Origin: DATLBY01 sp035526665
GTDB lineage: Bacteria > Acidobacteriota > Terriglobia > Bryobacterales > Bryobacteraceae
Assembly: GCA_035526665.1 (NCBI GenBank)
Contig: DATLBY010000262.1
Coordinates: 1-24,870 of the forward strand
Reading direction: 5' to 3'
DNA: 24,870 bases
The translations under genes and the position numbers were made by a program. Under the pieces are notes generated by a model. The model searched no databases and was not told the origin of the DNA. It saw nothing but the letters and a program-made list of their open reading frames with translations. Below are positions 1 through 7,424 of this stretch, piece by piece. Position 1 is the first letter of the stretch. Each line of letters opens with the position of its first letter.

Positions 1-1056
1 AGATGGCGTTGGAACGATCCGGAATCCGCCTACAATTACCAGGCGCGGACCGGATTGCAGGCTCCTACCAATGCCGATCTTCGCCGAGTCAATCCAAACT
101 GGACCAGCGGATGCTGCAACGCGCCGATTTACCACAATGGATATTCCAACAATCACTCCTTACAGGCGGAGGTGAATCGGAGGTATTCGGGGGGACTCGC
201 GTTCCAGGCGTTTTATACCTACAGCCACGCCATGACGACCAACGACACCGGCGGCTATAACTTTGGCAGCAGCGGCGTCAACAGCAGCGGCAGCTCATCC
301 GCGTTCGCGGTTCCGGAAGCAGGCCTGCTGTGGGGTGAGCCGAACTTGACCGAAAGCCAGCGGCTGCGTCTGGGCTACGCCAATTCGGATTCTGTGCCCG
401 CGCAGCGCGTCCGATGGAACGGTATTTACGACCTGCCATTCGGTAAGGGGAAGAAGTTCGGGAATAGTGCGCACGGAATTACCAATGCACTCATCGGGGG
501 CTGGCAGATCGCTTTCATCGGAGACTGGCGCAGCGGCCTGTGGATGGGAGTCAGTTCCAGCCTGTGGATGTTCAGTGACCCCCGCCTGGAAGAAAATCAG
601 CGGGTGGAGATGAACGTCTTCGGGCGAAAACAGCGGTTGTGGTTCCGCGGCTATTTCGACCCGGCACAGGCAACAAATGTAGACTCGGCGGCATTGCAGA
701 AGTTGGTCCCGCTGGATCCGGCGCAGCGGGTAGCCAGGCCGCTGGGAGCCAATTTCGATAACCGGCTCCCCCAGGTTCTGGCGAATGGAACCGTAGTGCA
801 GACCTCGATCACCGATATGGTGAACTGGAATGCAAGAAATTTCTACCGCGGACCCGGATCCTGGAATCAGGACGTTTCGCTCTTCAAGACGATCCACATC
901 ACGGAGAAGTTCAGTACCCGGTTGACCGCGGATTTCTTCAATGCGCTGAATCACCCGGTGGATGTCGCTCCCAACGCGACCACGGGACTGCAGGATCTGA
1001 GTGTGCAGAACAACGCGCCGCGTATTATCCAGCTCTCGCTGCGCGTTGAGTGGTAA
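1..1056 (+). CDS. TonB-dependent receptor, C-terminal part (5' end outside window)
   Basis: The reading frame is open from base 1, so only the last 351 residues of an outer-membrane receptor are visible. It shows the alternating aromatic/polar pattern of a transmembrane beta-barrel. Typical late-barrel segments of acidobacterial Oar-like receptors are present, such as WNGIYDLPFGKGKKF, followed by GGWQIAFIGDWRSG and later FFNALNHP. It ends in LRVEW, with the terminal aromatic residue expected for outer-membrane barrel insertion. Such receptors take up ligands with energy from TonB-ExbBD; the substrate cannot be told from this part. The CarboxypepD-like and plug domains must lie upstream of the window. 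It converges on the oxidoreductase gene next door, with a shared hairpin between them. Class is clear, ligand unknown. Confidence 0.85.
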   Translation, partial: RWRWNDPESAYNYQARTGLQAPTNADLRRVNPNWTSGCCNAPIYHNGYSNNHSLQAEVNRRYSGGLAFQAFYTYSHAMTTNDTGGYNFGSSGVNSSGSSSAFAVPEAGLLWGEPNLTESQRLRLGYANSDSVPAQRVRWNGIYDLPFGKGKKFGNSAHGITNALIGGWQIAFIGDWRSGLWMGVSSSLWMFSDPRLEENQRVEMNVFGRKQRLWFRGYFDPAQATNVDSAALQKLVPLDPAQRVARPLGANFDNRLPQVLANGTVVQTSITDMVNWNARNFYRGPGSWNQDVSLFKTIHITEKFSTRLTADFFNALNHPVDVAPNATTGLQDLSVQNNAPRIIQLSLRVEW

Positions 1057-1064
1057 AAGCCAAC

Positions 1065-1091
1065 AGGCGTCGAGGCTAAACCTCGACGCCT
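1065..1091. terminator. Hairpin between convergent genes, possible bidirectional terminator
   Basis: An 11-bp perfect inverted repeat, AGGCGTCGAGG (1065-1075) and CCTCGACGCCT (1081-1091), is separated by a 5-nt loop. It sits 9 nt after the receptor stop codon. It also contains the last codons of the minus-strand oxidoreductase, whose stop codon lies in the loop. The flanks are only mildly T-rich in either direction, so classical rho-independent termination is plausible but not certain. Confidence 0.6.
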
Positions 1092-2191
1092 AATTCTTTC
1101 CAGGTAACCGATTTCCGGCGGTAGATGGCCTCCCGGCCCAGGATCGCCGTCAGGGCGGCGGTGGCCGCCACTTTTATATCGGCAAACGGCTTCCGATTTT
1201 CCCGGATACACGCCATGAACTGGCTCATGGCGTCCTCTTTTTCACCGCGCTGGTCCGCGGGGATTAGCGGGCGTGGCTCGCTTCCATCGAGTCCGTAGAC
1301 AATGCCCTTGGTCAGATCGACGGTGCCTTTCTCTCCCATGACGAAATACCACTGGCCGCTTGGCAGATCCTTCAGCGTTCTCGGCTGCATGTACAGCTGG
1401 CTGTAGTCGAGGTGCATGTCGTTGTCGTAAATGTATTCGACACAGAAGCCGTCCATCATGAGCGTGCCCGCGGGCTGCGGAGTAGGGAAATACTTCTTGC
1501 CGTGCCCGTAAGCGCTCGTGGGATGGCTGTTTGCCACCCAATTGCACACGTCCAGGTTGTGCACGGCATTCTCGACAATCAGATCCCCGGAGCGTTTGAC
1601 GTCCTTGTACCAAGCCGGGCGCGCGTTCTCCGCCTGCTCGGTTGGCGGCGTGCTGCCGCGATTCGCACGGATTACGTAGGTTTGACCGATCACCCCGTCG
1701 CGCAGTTGCTGAATGACGCTCCTGAGGCCCCCGACGTACCGCAGTTGCTGGCCGATTTGCAAGAATGTCTTGGACTTTCGCGACGCCGCAAGCACCATGG
1801 AAACCTGCTCAGCCGTGATGCCGACCGGCTTTTCGCAATAAATGTACTTGCCGGCCTGGAGCGCGGCCGCGGCCATGGGAGCGTGTAAATCGCAGGGTGT
1901 CGCCACCACCACCGCATCCACTTCCTTGAGGTCCAACACCTGCCGGTAATCCACGAACGAGCGCGGATTGTCGCGCTTGGCGACGCTCTGCGCGTTGTCG
2001 CGAGCCTGCGCGTCTGTATCGCACACGGCCGTGATCTTTACGTTCGGCTGAGCCAGAACCTGCTTGATCAGGCTGCCGCCGCGGTGGCCGATGCCGATCA
2101 TGGCGACCTTAACCTCCCGCTCTGGCGGGGCTGCCTGCGCAGCCAAAGCGGCCGCGGATGAAAGAAGGAATTCACGTCGAGGAGTCTGCAT
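1076..2191 (-). CDS. Gfo/Idh/MocA-family oxidoreductase, Tat-exported
   Basis: This 371-residue NAD(P)-dependent oxidoreductase starts with a twin-arginine signal (PRREFLLSSAAALAA, residues 4-18), so it is probably exported folded with its cofactor. The Rossmann loop GIGHRGG is at residues 33-39, and the family EKP motif is at 120-122 (YCEKPVG). The active-site segment SGDLIVENAVHNLD (201-214) supplies the usual His and Asp. The family oxidises or reduces sugars and sugar derivatives such as inositols and aldoses; exported members are common in Acidobacteria and Planctomycetes and are thought to act on periplasmic sugars. The gene lies 56 nt downstream of the Rrf2 regulator gene on the same strand, so read-through is possible, but nothing in its sequence links it to nitric oxide. 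Substrate unknown. Confidence 0.88.
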   Translation of the reverse strand: MQTPRREFLLSSAAALAAQAAPPEREVKVAMIGIGHRGGSLIKQVLAQPNVKITAVCDTDAQARDNAQSVAKRDNPRSFVDYRQVLDLKEVDAVVVATPCDLHAPMAAAALQAGKYIYCEKPVGITAEQVSMVLAASRKSKTFLQIGQQLRYVGGLRSVIQQLRDGVIGQTYVIRANRGSTPPTEQAENARPAWYKDVKRSGDLIVENAVHNLDVCNWVANSHPTSAYGHGKKYFPTPQPAGTLMMDGFCVEYIYDNDMHLDYSQLYMQPRTLKDLPSGQWYFVMGEKGTVDLTKGIVYGLDGSEPRPLIPADQRGEKEDAMSQFMACIRENRKPFADIKVAATAALTAILGREAIYRRKSVTWKELGVEV

Positions 2192-2247
2192 ATTTGCTTC
2201 AGGTCATCGTATCACCACTGGACAGGCTGCCCGTGAATGCCCTTCGA

Positions 2248-2703
2248 TCAGCCGCTCCAGCCGGCAAAGGCCGCAAACACACTGGTTAACTTTCGCCGGC
2301 CGCTGTTGTCGAGTACGTCTGCCACGGTGTAGCGGTTCAGACATTGCAGAAACGCATCCAGGGCCTCACTCAACATGCCTTTCAGAGCGCACACGGGAGC
2401 TATGGGACAGGTGTTCGTTTTTTTGTCGAAGCACTCCGCCAGCCGCAGATTCGGCTCGGCATTGCGAATCACATCGCCTAATAGGATCAGGTGCGGCTCG
2501 CGTGTCAGGATGGCGCCCCCGGCGCGCCCCGGATAAATTTCGACGTACCGGTGCTCACTGAGCGTGTGGAGGACGCGCACCAGGTGATGTTTCGAAATCC
2601 CGTATGCGCTGCTGATCTCTTGGGTAGACACCACCCGGTCAGGATGCGTGCCGAGATAAACAAGGACGCGGAGGGCGTAATCGGCGTGTAAACTTAACTG
2701 CAC
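2248..2703 (-). CDS. nsrR: Rrf2-family transcriptional regulator, NsrR-like nitric-oxide sensor
   Basis: This 151-residue protein has an N-terminal winged helix (about residues 1-70; STQEISSAYGISKHHLVRVL is the DNA-reading part). A cysteine cluster C91-x7-C99-x5-C105 follows in the motif ECFDKKTNTCPIAPVCALK. Asp8 in LHADYAL matches the aspartate that completes the cluster in characterised NsrR proteins. The 7/5 cysteine spacing equals that of Bacillus-type NsrR, and the downstream YTVADVL segment also resembles NsrR. NsrR holds a [4Fe-4S] cluster and loses DNA binding when it reacts with NO, derepressing detoxification genes. The start is a GTG with GGAAG just upstream, 24 nt after the reductase gene, so the regulator is the last gene of the operon and probably autoregulates. 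IscR or RirA are alternatives, but the context favours NsrR. Confidence 0.85.
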   Translation of the reverse strand: MQLSLHADYALRVLVYLGTHPDRVVSTQEISSAYGISKHHLVRVLHTLSEHRYVEIYPGRAGGAILTREPHLILLGDVIRNAEPNLRLAECFDKKTNTCPIAPVCALKGMLSEALDAFLQCLNRYTVADVLDNSGRRKLTSVFAAFAGWSG

Positions 2704-2727
2704 TCGCTTCCAATTACAGCATGCGTT

Positions 2728-3699
2728 TCAGGACACCGGCGGCGCGGGGAGAAAAGCATCCGCGTAGATATCCCGGGAAGCCATGCCGGACAAAAATAGC
2801 TTCTTCTTAAGCGACTGGACCAGCGCCGGATCGCCGCATACGTATCCACGCCAGCCGGCCAGCTTCGGGAACCGTTTCAGCACCACCTGGTCGATCGAAC
2901 CGACCGCCAGATCGCCGCCTTCCGCACCATTCAGGACGGCCGGGATGTATTCCACGTGAGCGTGCCCGCTGACGAGCCGGCGCAATTCCTCGACTAGATA
3001 CAGACCGCCCTTATGTAAAGCTCCATGGAATAAGTGGATGGGACCCCGGTGTCCATGCCGGATGGCGTCACGCAGGATCCCATATAACGGCGCGAGCCCT
3101 GTGCCGGTGCCAACTAATAGGAGCGGCTGCTCTTCTTTACCTGGAACGTAGAAGCAATCGCCGGACGGACCGAGCACGGAGAGACGATCGCTGATGCGCG
3201 CCTCGTCATGCAGCCAGCCACTCATCTTCCCGCCCGCGATCCTCCGGACATGCAGCTCCAGATCCGATTCTTCCGGCAGACTGGCAATCGAATAGCTGCG
3301 CGCCAGGCCTCCCTCACGCTGGAGGCTCACATATTGCCCGGCGCGGAATCCAAGAGGCGCATCGCAACGGAGCCGAACCCGCAGCACGTCCGGACTGAGC
3401 AGCTCCAAACCCGTAATCGTTGCGCCTAGCTGGGCGTCCGCGCCGACCGTTGTGATGGCGAGGTCTTTGTCAGGCAGGCAAAGGCATGCCAGGAAATATC
3501 CCTGCGCCTTCCACGCGTCCTTCAGACCGCTTTGCGCACGCGCTGGGATAGGGCCTTCCGCGGCGCGCATCAGGCAGGATCCGCAACCGCCGGCCTTGCA
3601 GGAATGCGCAGCGTTCACTCCATTCCGGAGCAGCGCGTCCAGAACGTTCTCGTTCGCGGCGAGAGAATACGATTGCCCTTCGTAGGTGATTGCAGGCAT
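2728..3699 (-). CDS. Plant-type [2Fe-2S] ferredoxin / FAD-NAD(P)H reductase fusion
   Basis: This 323-residue electron-transfer flavoprotein has an N-terminal [2Fe-2S] ferredoxin domain (about 1-85) with cysteines C34, C39, C42 and C72 (CKAGGCGSC, then YFLACLC). An FNR-type FAD domain follows (about 90-185, FAD motif RSYSIAS at 134-140). Then comes an NAD(P)H domain (about 190-318, GTGTGLAPL at 197-205 and YVCGDPALV at 287-294). The layout is that of oxygenase reductases such as those of benzoate or toluate dioxygenase. No oxygenase is present; instead the gene lies between a truncated globin (6 nt upstream) and nsrR (24 nt downstream). I infer that it re-reduces the ferric globin after NO dioxygenation, as the FNR half of flavohaemoglobin does. 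Enzyme type is secure, partner inferred. Confidence 0.88.
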   Translation of the reverse strand: MPAITYEGQSYSLAANENVLDALLRNGVNAAHSCKAGGCGSCLMRAAEGPIPARAQSGLKDAWKAQGYFLACLCLPDKDLAITTVGADAQLGATITGLELLSPDVLRVRLRCDAPLGFRAGQYVSLQREGGLARSYSIASLPEESDLELHVRRIAGGKMSGWLHDEARISDRLSVLGPSGDCFYVPGKEEQPLLLVGTGTGLAPLYGILRDAIRHGHRGPIHLFHGALHKGGLYLVEELRRLVSGHAHVEYIPAVLNGAEGGDLAVGSIDQVVLKRFPKLAGWRGYVCGDPALVQSLKKKLFLSGMASRDIYADAFLPAPPVS

Positions 3700-3705
3700 C
3701 GCCGC

Positions 3706-4083
3706 TCAGCGGTTCAGAACATCGCCTCGGACGGATTCGGCAATGGCGGCAACCTTCTGAATCAAGTGCTCGGGAGCGCCCACTTCGCGGAGGCTTTCGC
3801 CGAGAATCTCGATCACGGCATCCACATGGGAATCGTTCAGTCCTCGCTCAACCAGCCGGGCGTGGCCGTTACGCAGGTCTCTCCCGGTGTAGGCGACCGG
3901 CCCGCCGAAGGACATTGTCAGGAACCCTTTCTGCTTGGCAATCTGGACGTCCATGTCGATGTCGTCGAAGAAGTGACTGACGCGATCGTCGGTCAGGACT
4001 TTTCGATAAAAGACGTCTACAGCGGCGTCTACCGCGGCCTCGCCGCCTAATTGCTGGTAAAGAGATTGTTCAACTAATTCCAT
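3706..4083 (-). CDS. glbN: Truncated haemoglobin, group I (GlbN-like)
   Basis: This 125-residue 2-on-2 globin fits the length of group I truncated haemoglobins. Visible family features are LYQQLGGEAAVDAAVDVFY (8-26, with Tyr26 at the B10 position that stabilises bound ligand), HFF at 37-39 (CD1 Phe), FLTMSFGGP (54-62), YTGRDLRNGHARL (65-77, proximal His74) and the closing helix. Group I members such as mycobacterial trHbN oxidise NO to nitrate with bound O2. I chose the ATG at 4083 because homology begins there. An ATG 24 nt upstream (4107) is in frame, but its eight extra codons coincide with the operator palindrome. No good Shine-Dalgarno precedes either start. It is first in the operon with the reductase and nsrR. 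Confidence 0.87.
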   Translation of the reverse strand: MELVEQSLYQQLGGEAAVDAAVDVFYRKVLTDDRVSHFFDDIDMDVQIAKQKGFLTMSFGGPVAYTGRDLRNGHARLVERGLNDSHVDAVIEILGESLREVGAPEHLIQKVAAIAESVRGDVLNR

Positions 4084-4108
4084 AATGATGCATTCAGGAT
4101 GCAACATT
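4084..4108. promoter_or_regulatory. Candidate NsrR operator upstream of globin operon
   Basis: On the plus strand this 25-nt element has left arm AATGATGCATTC, centre A, and right arm GGATGCAACATT. Ten of the twelve arm pairs are complementary. The inner 17 nt (4088-4104, ATGCATTCAGGATGCAA) keep the 17-nt spacing of the enterobacterial NsrR consensus ATGCATTTNAAATGCAT, matching 12 of 16 defined positions. It abuts the globin ATG. A TTGACC at 4119-4124 (minus strand) could be a -35 box, but its partner CATCCT is weak and would lie inside the operator. Confidence 0.65.
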
Positions 4109-4137
4109 TGCAGGCACCGGTCAAGTGCGGATTGTAC

Positions 4138-4902
4138 TTACCTGCCGCCGAGAAGCCGCAATATATTCCCGCCTGCCACCTTCGCGTATGCCTCGGGAGC
4201 CAGCTTCAGCAGCCGGAGAGCCTCTTTGCCGACCCGCGGGTCCAGCTCCGGGGCGCCTGTCCCGAAGAGGAGCTTCTCCGCCGGCAGGTCCGCGGCGGCG
4301 AGCTCTGCATACTTGAAACTGCCGATGCCGGAGAGATCGAGGTACACGTTACGATACCGCTTCGCCAGGTCGATCGCTTCTATGTGCGCCGGCCAGCTCA
4401 AGGAGGCGTACTGGCCGAGGTGAGGGATGATCAGGTTCACCGCCGGGTAGGCGGTGGCGAGCATGTGATAGTAGCGGCCTAACTGCTGCCAGCGCGCCGG
4501 ACCCGGATAATACACCACTGGGATACGGAATTCCTGGGCTGCGTCCATGAGCTCTCGGGTCGGATGCCCATCGGATCGCACCGCCTTGAGGCCCATCCCC
4601 TTTAACTCATCCACAAGCGCCTGCCGCAGTTGCCCGGCCTCCCGCTGCGGGCTGTGGGCGGCGAAGCCGATCAGTTTGCCGGCATGCTTCTCACAGAGAC
4701 GGGCCACGGCGCGATTGGCTTCTGCGTACGTATCGTTGCGCGGCGGCATGACGCAATGCCGGTCGATACCCGCCGCGGCGCCGCGTTCCAGTAGAAGGTC
4801 CACATTGTAATCGACCTCCCGCTCGGGAGAGGCCCATGTCCGCCCGGCGCCGGCGAAGGCGAGCGCATCCACCACAAGCGGCTGGCGCGTCTCCCGCTTC
4901 AC
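4138..4902 (-). CDS. Amidohydrolase-fold protein lacking metal ligands (probable pseudoenzyme)
   Basis: This 254-residue protein aligns along its whole length with the upstream neighbour (4899-5732), an Amidohydro_2-type TIM barrel. The catalytic positions are replaced: the DCHTH motif is DALAF (residues 12-16), the barrel Lys is Arg108, LKLH ends in Asp111, WHPG is YYPG (Tyr132), and YGSDEPE is FGTGAPE (Gly216). Only His161 in PHLGQ survives. The fold-defining segments YPAVNLIIPHLG and YRNVYLDLSG are intact, so it is a maintained protein, not a decayed gene. I chose the GTG at 4902 because GTGA overlaps the neighbour's TGA, implying translational coupling; longer upstream extensions read a shadow frame. 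It has no signal peptide. It could be a non-catalytic partner, or an enzyme with a rearranged site. Confidence 0.75.
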   Translation of the reverse strand: MKRETRQPLVVDALAFAGAGRTWASPEREVDYNVDLLLERGAAAGIDRHCVMPPRNDTYAEANRAVARLCEKHAGKLIGFAAHSPQREAGQLRQALVDELKGMGLKAVRSDGHPTRELMDAAQEFRIPVVYYPGPARWQQLGRYYHMLATAYPAVNLIIPHLGQYASLSWPAHIEAIDLAKRYRNVYLDLSGIGSFKYAELAAADLPAEKLLFGTGAPELDPRVGKEALRLLKLAPEAYAKVAGGNILRLLGGR

Positions 4903-5732
4903 GCGGCGTTTCCGTTGTATTTGCTCAGCAAGCGCTGCATGTTGCCCCCCAGAATAGAGGCCTCCTGCTCGGCCGGCAGTCCCAACATGCGGACCTTGAA
5001 GATCTCCAGGCGGCAGTCCACTTCCGGCTCGTCCGAGCCGTAGATAATCTTGCCAGGTCCCAGCTCCTGCGCTGCCTGTTCCAGATAGCGGGTGAGCACG
5101 GTGCCGCCCGTATCGAGGTACACGTTCGGATAGCGCCGCGCCATCTCGATGCCGGCCATGTGTTCCCGCCAATCGCTCGACAGGTCGCTGCCCAGATGAG
5201 CCAGGATCAAATCAATCGTGGGATACGCTTCGGCGACGGGGGCGAACAGGGCGACGCGGCCCGGATGCCAGAGAATCGGGATCCCCAACTCGGCCACAGT
5301 GTCGAGCACTTCCGGCGTGGGCGTGACGTGCAGCTTCAGCCCGCGAAGCCCCAACTGGCGGCACTCCCGCAACAGCATGGAGCGGATACGGCCCTTTTCA
5401 GCCACGGGGTCGTGCTTCGCGAATCCGATAAAGCGGCAGGGATAACGCTTGACGATCCGGGCAATCTCCTGGTTTGCCTCTTCAAAGTTGTCATGCGAAA
5501 TCGGGAAGATACAGGCCTGGTCGATGCGGGCTTCCTTATTCCTGCGGAGGATCTCGCCCGGATCCGCGATGGTGGTCCATGGGTCCATGAGCCTGCCGGC
5601 GGTTCCCGCATGAGTGTGGCAATCAATGACCGGCACCTTGGATGTCGGCGACGCGGGAGACGCGATTCCCACAGCAGCCGCTCCCGCCACGCCAAGGAAG
5701 CTGCGGCGGGAATAGGCCCAATCGGTTTTCAT
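4899..5732 (-). CDS. Amidohydrolase (Amidohydro_2 family), Tat-exported
   Basis: This 277-residue metal-dependent hydrolase or decarboxylase has a TIM-barrel fold. The start at 5732 places the Tat signal AYSRRSFLGVAGAA at residues 7-20; an ATG 36 nt further upstream would only add unconserved residues and run into the divergent gene. The metal-site motifs are complete: DCHTH (37-41), LKLH (132-135), WHPG (His156), AHLG (His179) and YGSDEPE (Asp234). The family includes lactonases, ACMSD-like decarboxylases and related enzymes acting on small carboxylates; the substrate cannot be told. The next gene is a tandem paralogue whose GTG start overlaps this stop codon, so the two are probably made together. 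Confidence 0.83.
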   Translation of the reverse strand: MKTDWAYSRRSFLGVAGAAAVGIASPASPTSKVPVIDCHTHAGTAGRLMDPWTTIADPGEILRRNKEARIDQACIFPISHDNFEEANQEIARIVKRYPCRFIGFAKHDPVAEKGRIRSMLLRECRQLGLRGLKLHVTPTPEVLDTVAELGIPILWHPGRVALFAPVAEAYPTIDLILAHLGSDLSSDWREHMAGIEMARRYPNVYLDTGGTVLTRYLEQAAQELGPGKIIYGSDEPEVDCRLEIFKVRMLGLPAEQEASILGGNMQRLLSKYNGNAA

Positions 5733-5742
5733 AGCGTTACGA

Positions 5743-5748
5743 CATAAT
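5743..5748 (+). promoter_or_regulatory. -10-like hexamer in divergent intergenic gap
   Basis: CATAAT lies 7 nt before the ATG at 5756, in a gap of only 23 nt between two divergent Tat-signal genes. No Shine-Dalgarno and no clear -35 are visible. If functional, transcription would begin at or near the start codon, giving a leaderless mRNA. The assignment rests on one hexamer and is weak. Confidence 0.3.
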
Positions 5749-5755
5749 GTATCGC

Positions 5756-7405
5756 ATGACTTCGTCACGGCGTGATTTCCTGGGTGTCCTCGGTACGGCT
5801 ATGTCCGCACGAGCGGCAGTGACCGAGCCCGGTCTGATCCTGCACCACGCAAATATTCATACCATCGACAGCGCCAATCCGCACGCCGAGGCGGTGGCCA
5901 TTGCAGATGGCCGCTTCCTGGCAGTGGGCTCGAATCAAGACGTGCTCGCCCTGGCCACGGCACGGACGCGCAAAGTCGACATGGGGAACAGCACGATTGT
6001 TCCCGGCTTCATTGATGGCCACACTCACGTAGCCGAGTCCGGCTTACTGCATCTGCGGCGCGTGGATTGCGATCTGCGGTCGATCGCGGAAATCATCGCC
6101 GCTATTCGTCAGCGGGCTTCGCAAGTACCGAAAGGCGAATGGGTGCTCGGGTTCAAGTATGACGACACCAAAACGGCCGAAGGGCGAAAGCTCACGCGAG
6201 CCGACCTGGATCAGGCGGCGGCCGATCATCCCGTCTTTATCGAACATCGAGGCGGCCACACGGCGTACGTAAACTCGACGGCGCTGCGCGTGGTGGACAT
6301 CAACGAAGCCACACCCGATCCGAAAGGCGGACAGTTCGACCGCGACACCTCCGGCCGCCTCACGGGCGGCTTGCGCGAGAATGCCACCGAGCGATTAAAA
6401 GCAAACATTCCCAAAAACTACTCGCGGGAGGAACGCCGGCAGGGTGTAAAGCTGATGACGCAGCGGTTTGCGAGCACCGGAGTTACCAGCGTTCACGATG
6501 CCGAAGGCGCGCCGGAAGACCTGCTCGCCTATCAGGATGCGCTTGAGGCAGGTGAGCTTCGGGTACGCGTCTATCACTTCCTTTTCTACCCCTACATCGA
6601 CCGGATGATCGCGGCCGGGATCCGCACTGGCATGGGGAACGAATGGATTCGTGTGGGCGGCATGAAGCTGGTGGCCGACGGCTCCATATCGGAACGCACT
6701 GCGCGGCTGTCGCAGCCGTATGTGGGCCGCCCCTCCGACTACGGCATCCTGGTGATGGGTGAAGAGGAGCTGTATACACACGCCCGCAAGGCGCACGCCG
6801 CGGGATGGCAGATCGGTATCCATGCCAATGGGGATGTCGGTATCGACACTGCCCTACGCGTCTACGAGCGCCTGCAGCGCGAAATGCCGAGGCGCGACCC
6901 ACGCTTCCGGCTGGAGCACTGTACGGTGATCAACGACGGGCTCATCCGCCGCATGAAAGCCCTGGGAGCCATACCGACACCCTTTTCGACCTACGTGTAT
7001 TATCACGGCGAGAAGATGCGCGAGTACGGGGCGGAGCGGCTGAATTCGATGTTCGCGCTGCGCAGCTTCCTGGATGCCGGCATCCGCGCAACGCAGGCCT
7101 CCGACTATCCGCCTGGACCCTTTGAGCCAATGATGGCTTTGCAATCCGAGGTCACGCGCACCGATTCAAAAGGCAATAGCTGGGGTCCGAAGCAGAAGAT
7201 CAGCGTCGAGGAGGCTTTACGTGTAGGCACGCTGCACGGCGCCTATGCCTCTTTCGAAGAGAAGACCAAAGGCTCTATTGAATGCGGTAAGCTCGCCGAT
7301 CTGGTGGTGCTCGCGCGAGACCCCAAGCGAGAGGACCCCGGCACTATTGTGACCATTCCGGTGGAACGCACGATGACCGGTGGTCAATGGGTGTACGAAG
7401 CGTGA
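5756..7405 (+). CDS. Amidohydrolase, Amidohydro_3 (YtcJ-like) family, Tat-exported
   Basis: This 549-residue hydrolase opens with the Tat motif MTSSRRDFLGVLG. I prefer this ATG to the one at 5747 because the Tat motif follows immediately and the earlier ATG would overlap a -10-like hexamer. The N-terminal beta-sandwich half (LILHHANIHTIDSANPHAEA) precedes a barrel with GFIDGHTH (His89, His91). GGMKLVADGSIS follows (Lys304), then GIHANGD (His356), RLEHCTV (His388) and QASDYPPGP (Asp450). The C-terminal LVVLARDPKR segment returns to the sandwich domain, as is usual for the family. Relatives include N-substituted formamide deformylase and other amide or imide hydrolases. It is transcribed divergently from the amidohydrolase pair and converges on the esterase gene 20 nt downstream. 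Confidence 0.85.
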   Translation: MTSSRRDFLGVLGTAMSARAAVTEPGLILHHANIHTIDSANPHAEAVAIADGRFLAVGSNQDVLALATARTRKVDMGNSTIVPGFIDGHTHVAESGLLHLRRVDCDLRSIAEIIAAIRQRASQVPKGEWVLGFKYDDTKTAEGRKLTRADLDQAAADHPVFIEHRGGHTAYVNSTALRVVDINEATPDPKGGQFDRDTSGRLTGGLRENATERLKANIPKNYSREERRQGVKLMTQRFASTGVTSVHDAEGAPEDLLAYQDALEAGELRVRVYHFLFYPYIDRMIAAGIRTGMGNEWIRVGGMKLVADGSISERTARLSQPYVGRPSDYGILVMGEEELYTHARKAHAAGWQIGIHANGDVGIDTALRVYERLQREMPRRDPRFRLEHCTVINDGLIRRMKALGAIPTPFSTYVYYHGEKMREYGAERLNSMFALRSFLDAGIRATQASDYPPGPFEPMMALQSEVTRTDSKGNSWGPKQKISVEEALRVGTLHGAYASFEEKTKGSIECGKLADLVVLARDPKREDPGTIVTIPVERTMTGGQWVYEA

Positions 7406-7424
7406 GCGCCCGGCGCCAAGGTTT

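Noticed and set aside
295..954. 219-codon minus-strand frame opposite the left receptor gene
   Set aside because: It is a shadow of a clearly coding strand with barrel motifs, and its translation has no domain.
3532..4050. 172-codon plus-strand frame opposite the globin and reductase start
   Set aside because: Antisense shadow of two well-recognised genes; no motif of its own.
4903..5172. Long 5' extension of the degenerate amidohydrolase frame
   Set aside because: These 90 codons overlap the neighbour in another frame and give low-complexity Gly/Arg-rich sequence without homology; the coupled GTG at 4902 is the better start.
7406..7424. GC-rich GCGCCCGGCGCC followed by a few Ts between convergent genes
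   Set aside because: Palindrome arms are too short and overlap-prone for a stable stem; not supported as a terminator.
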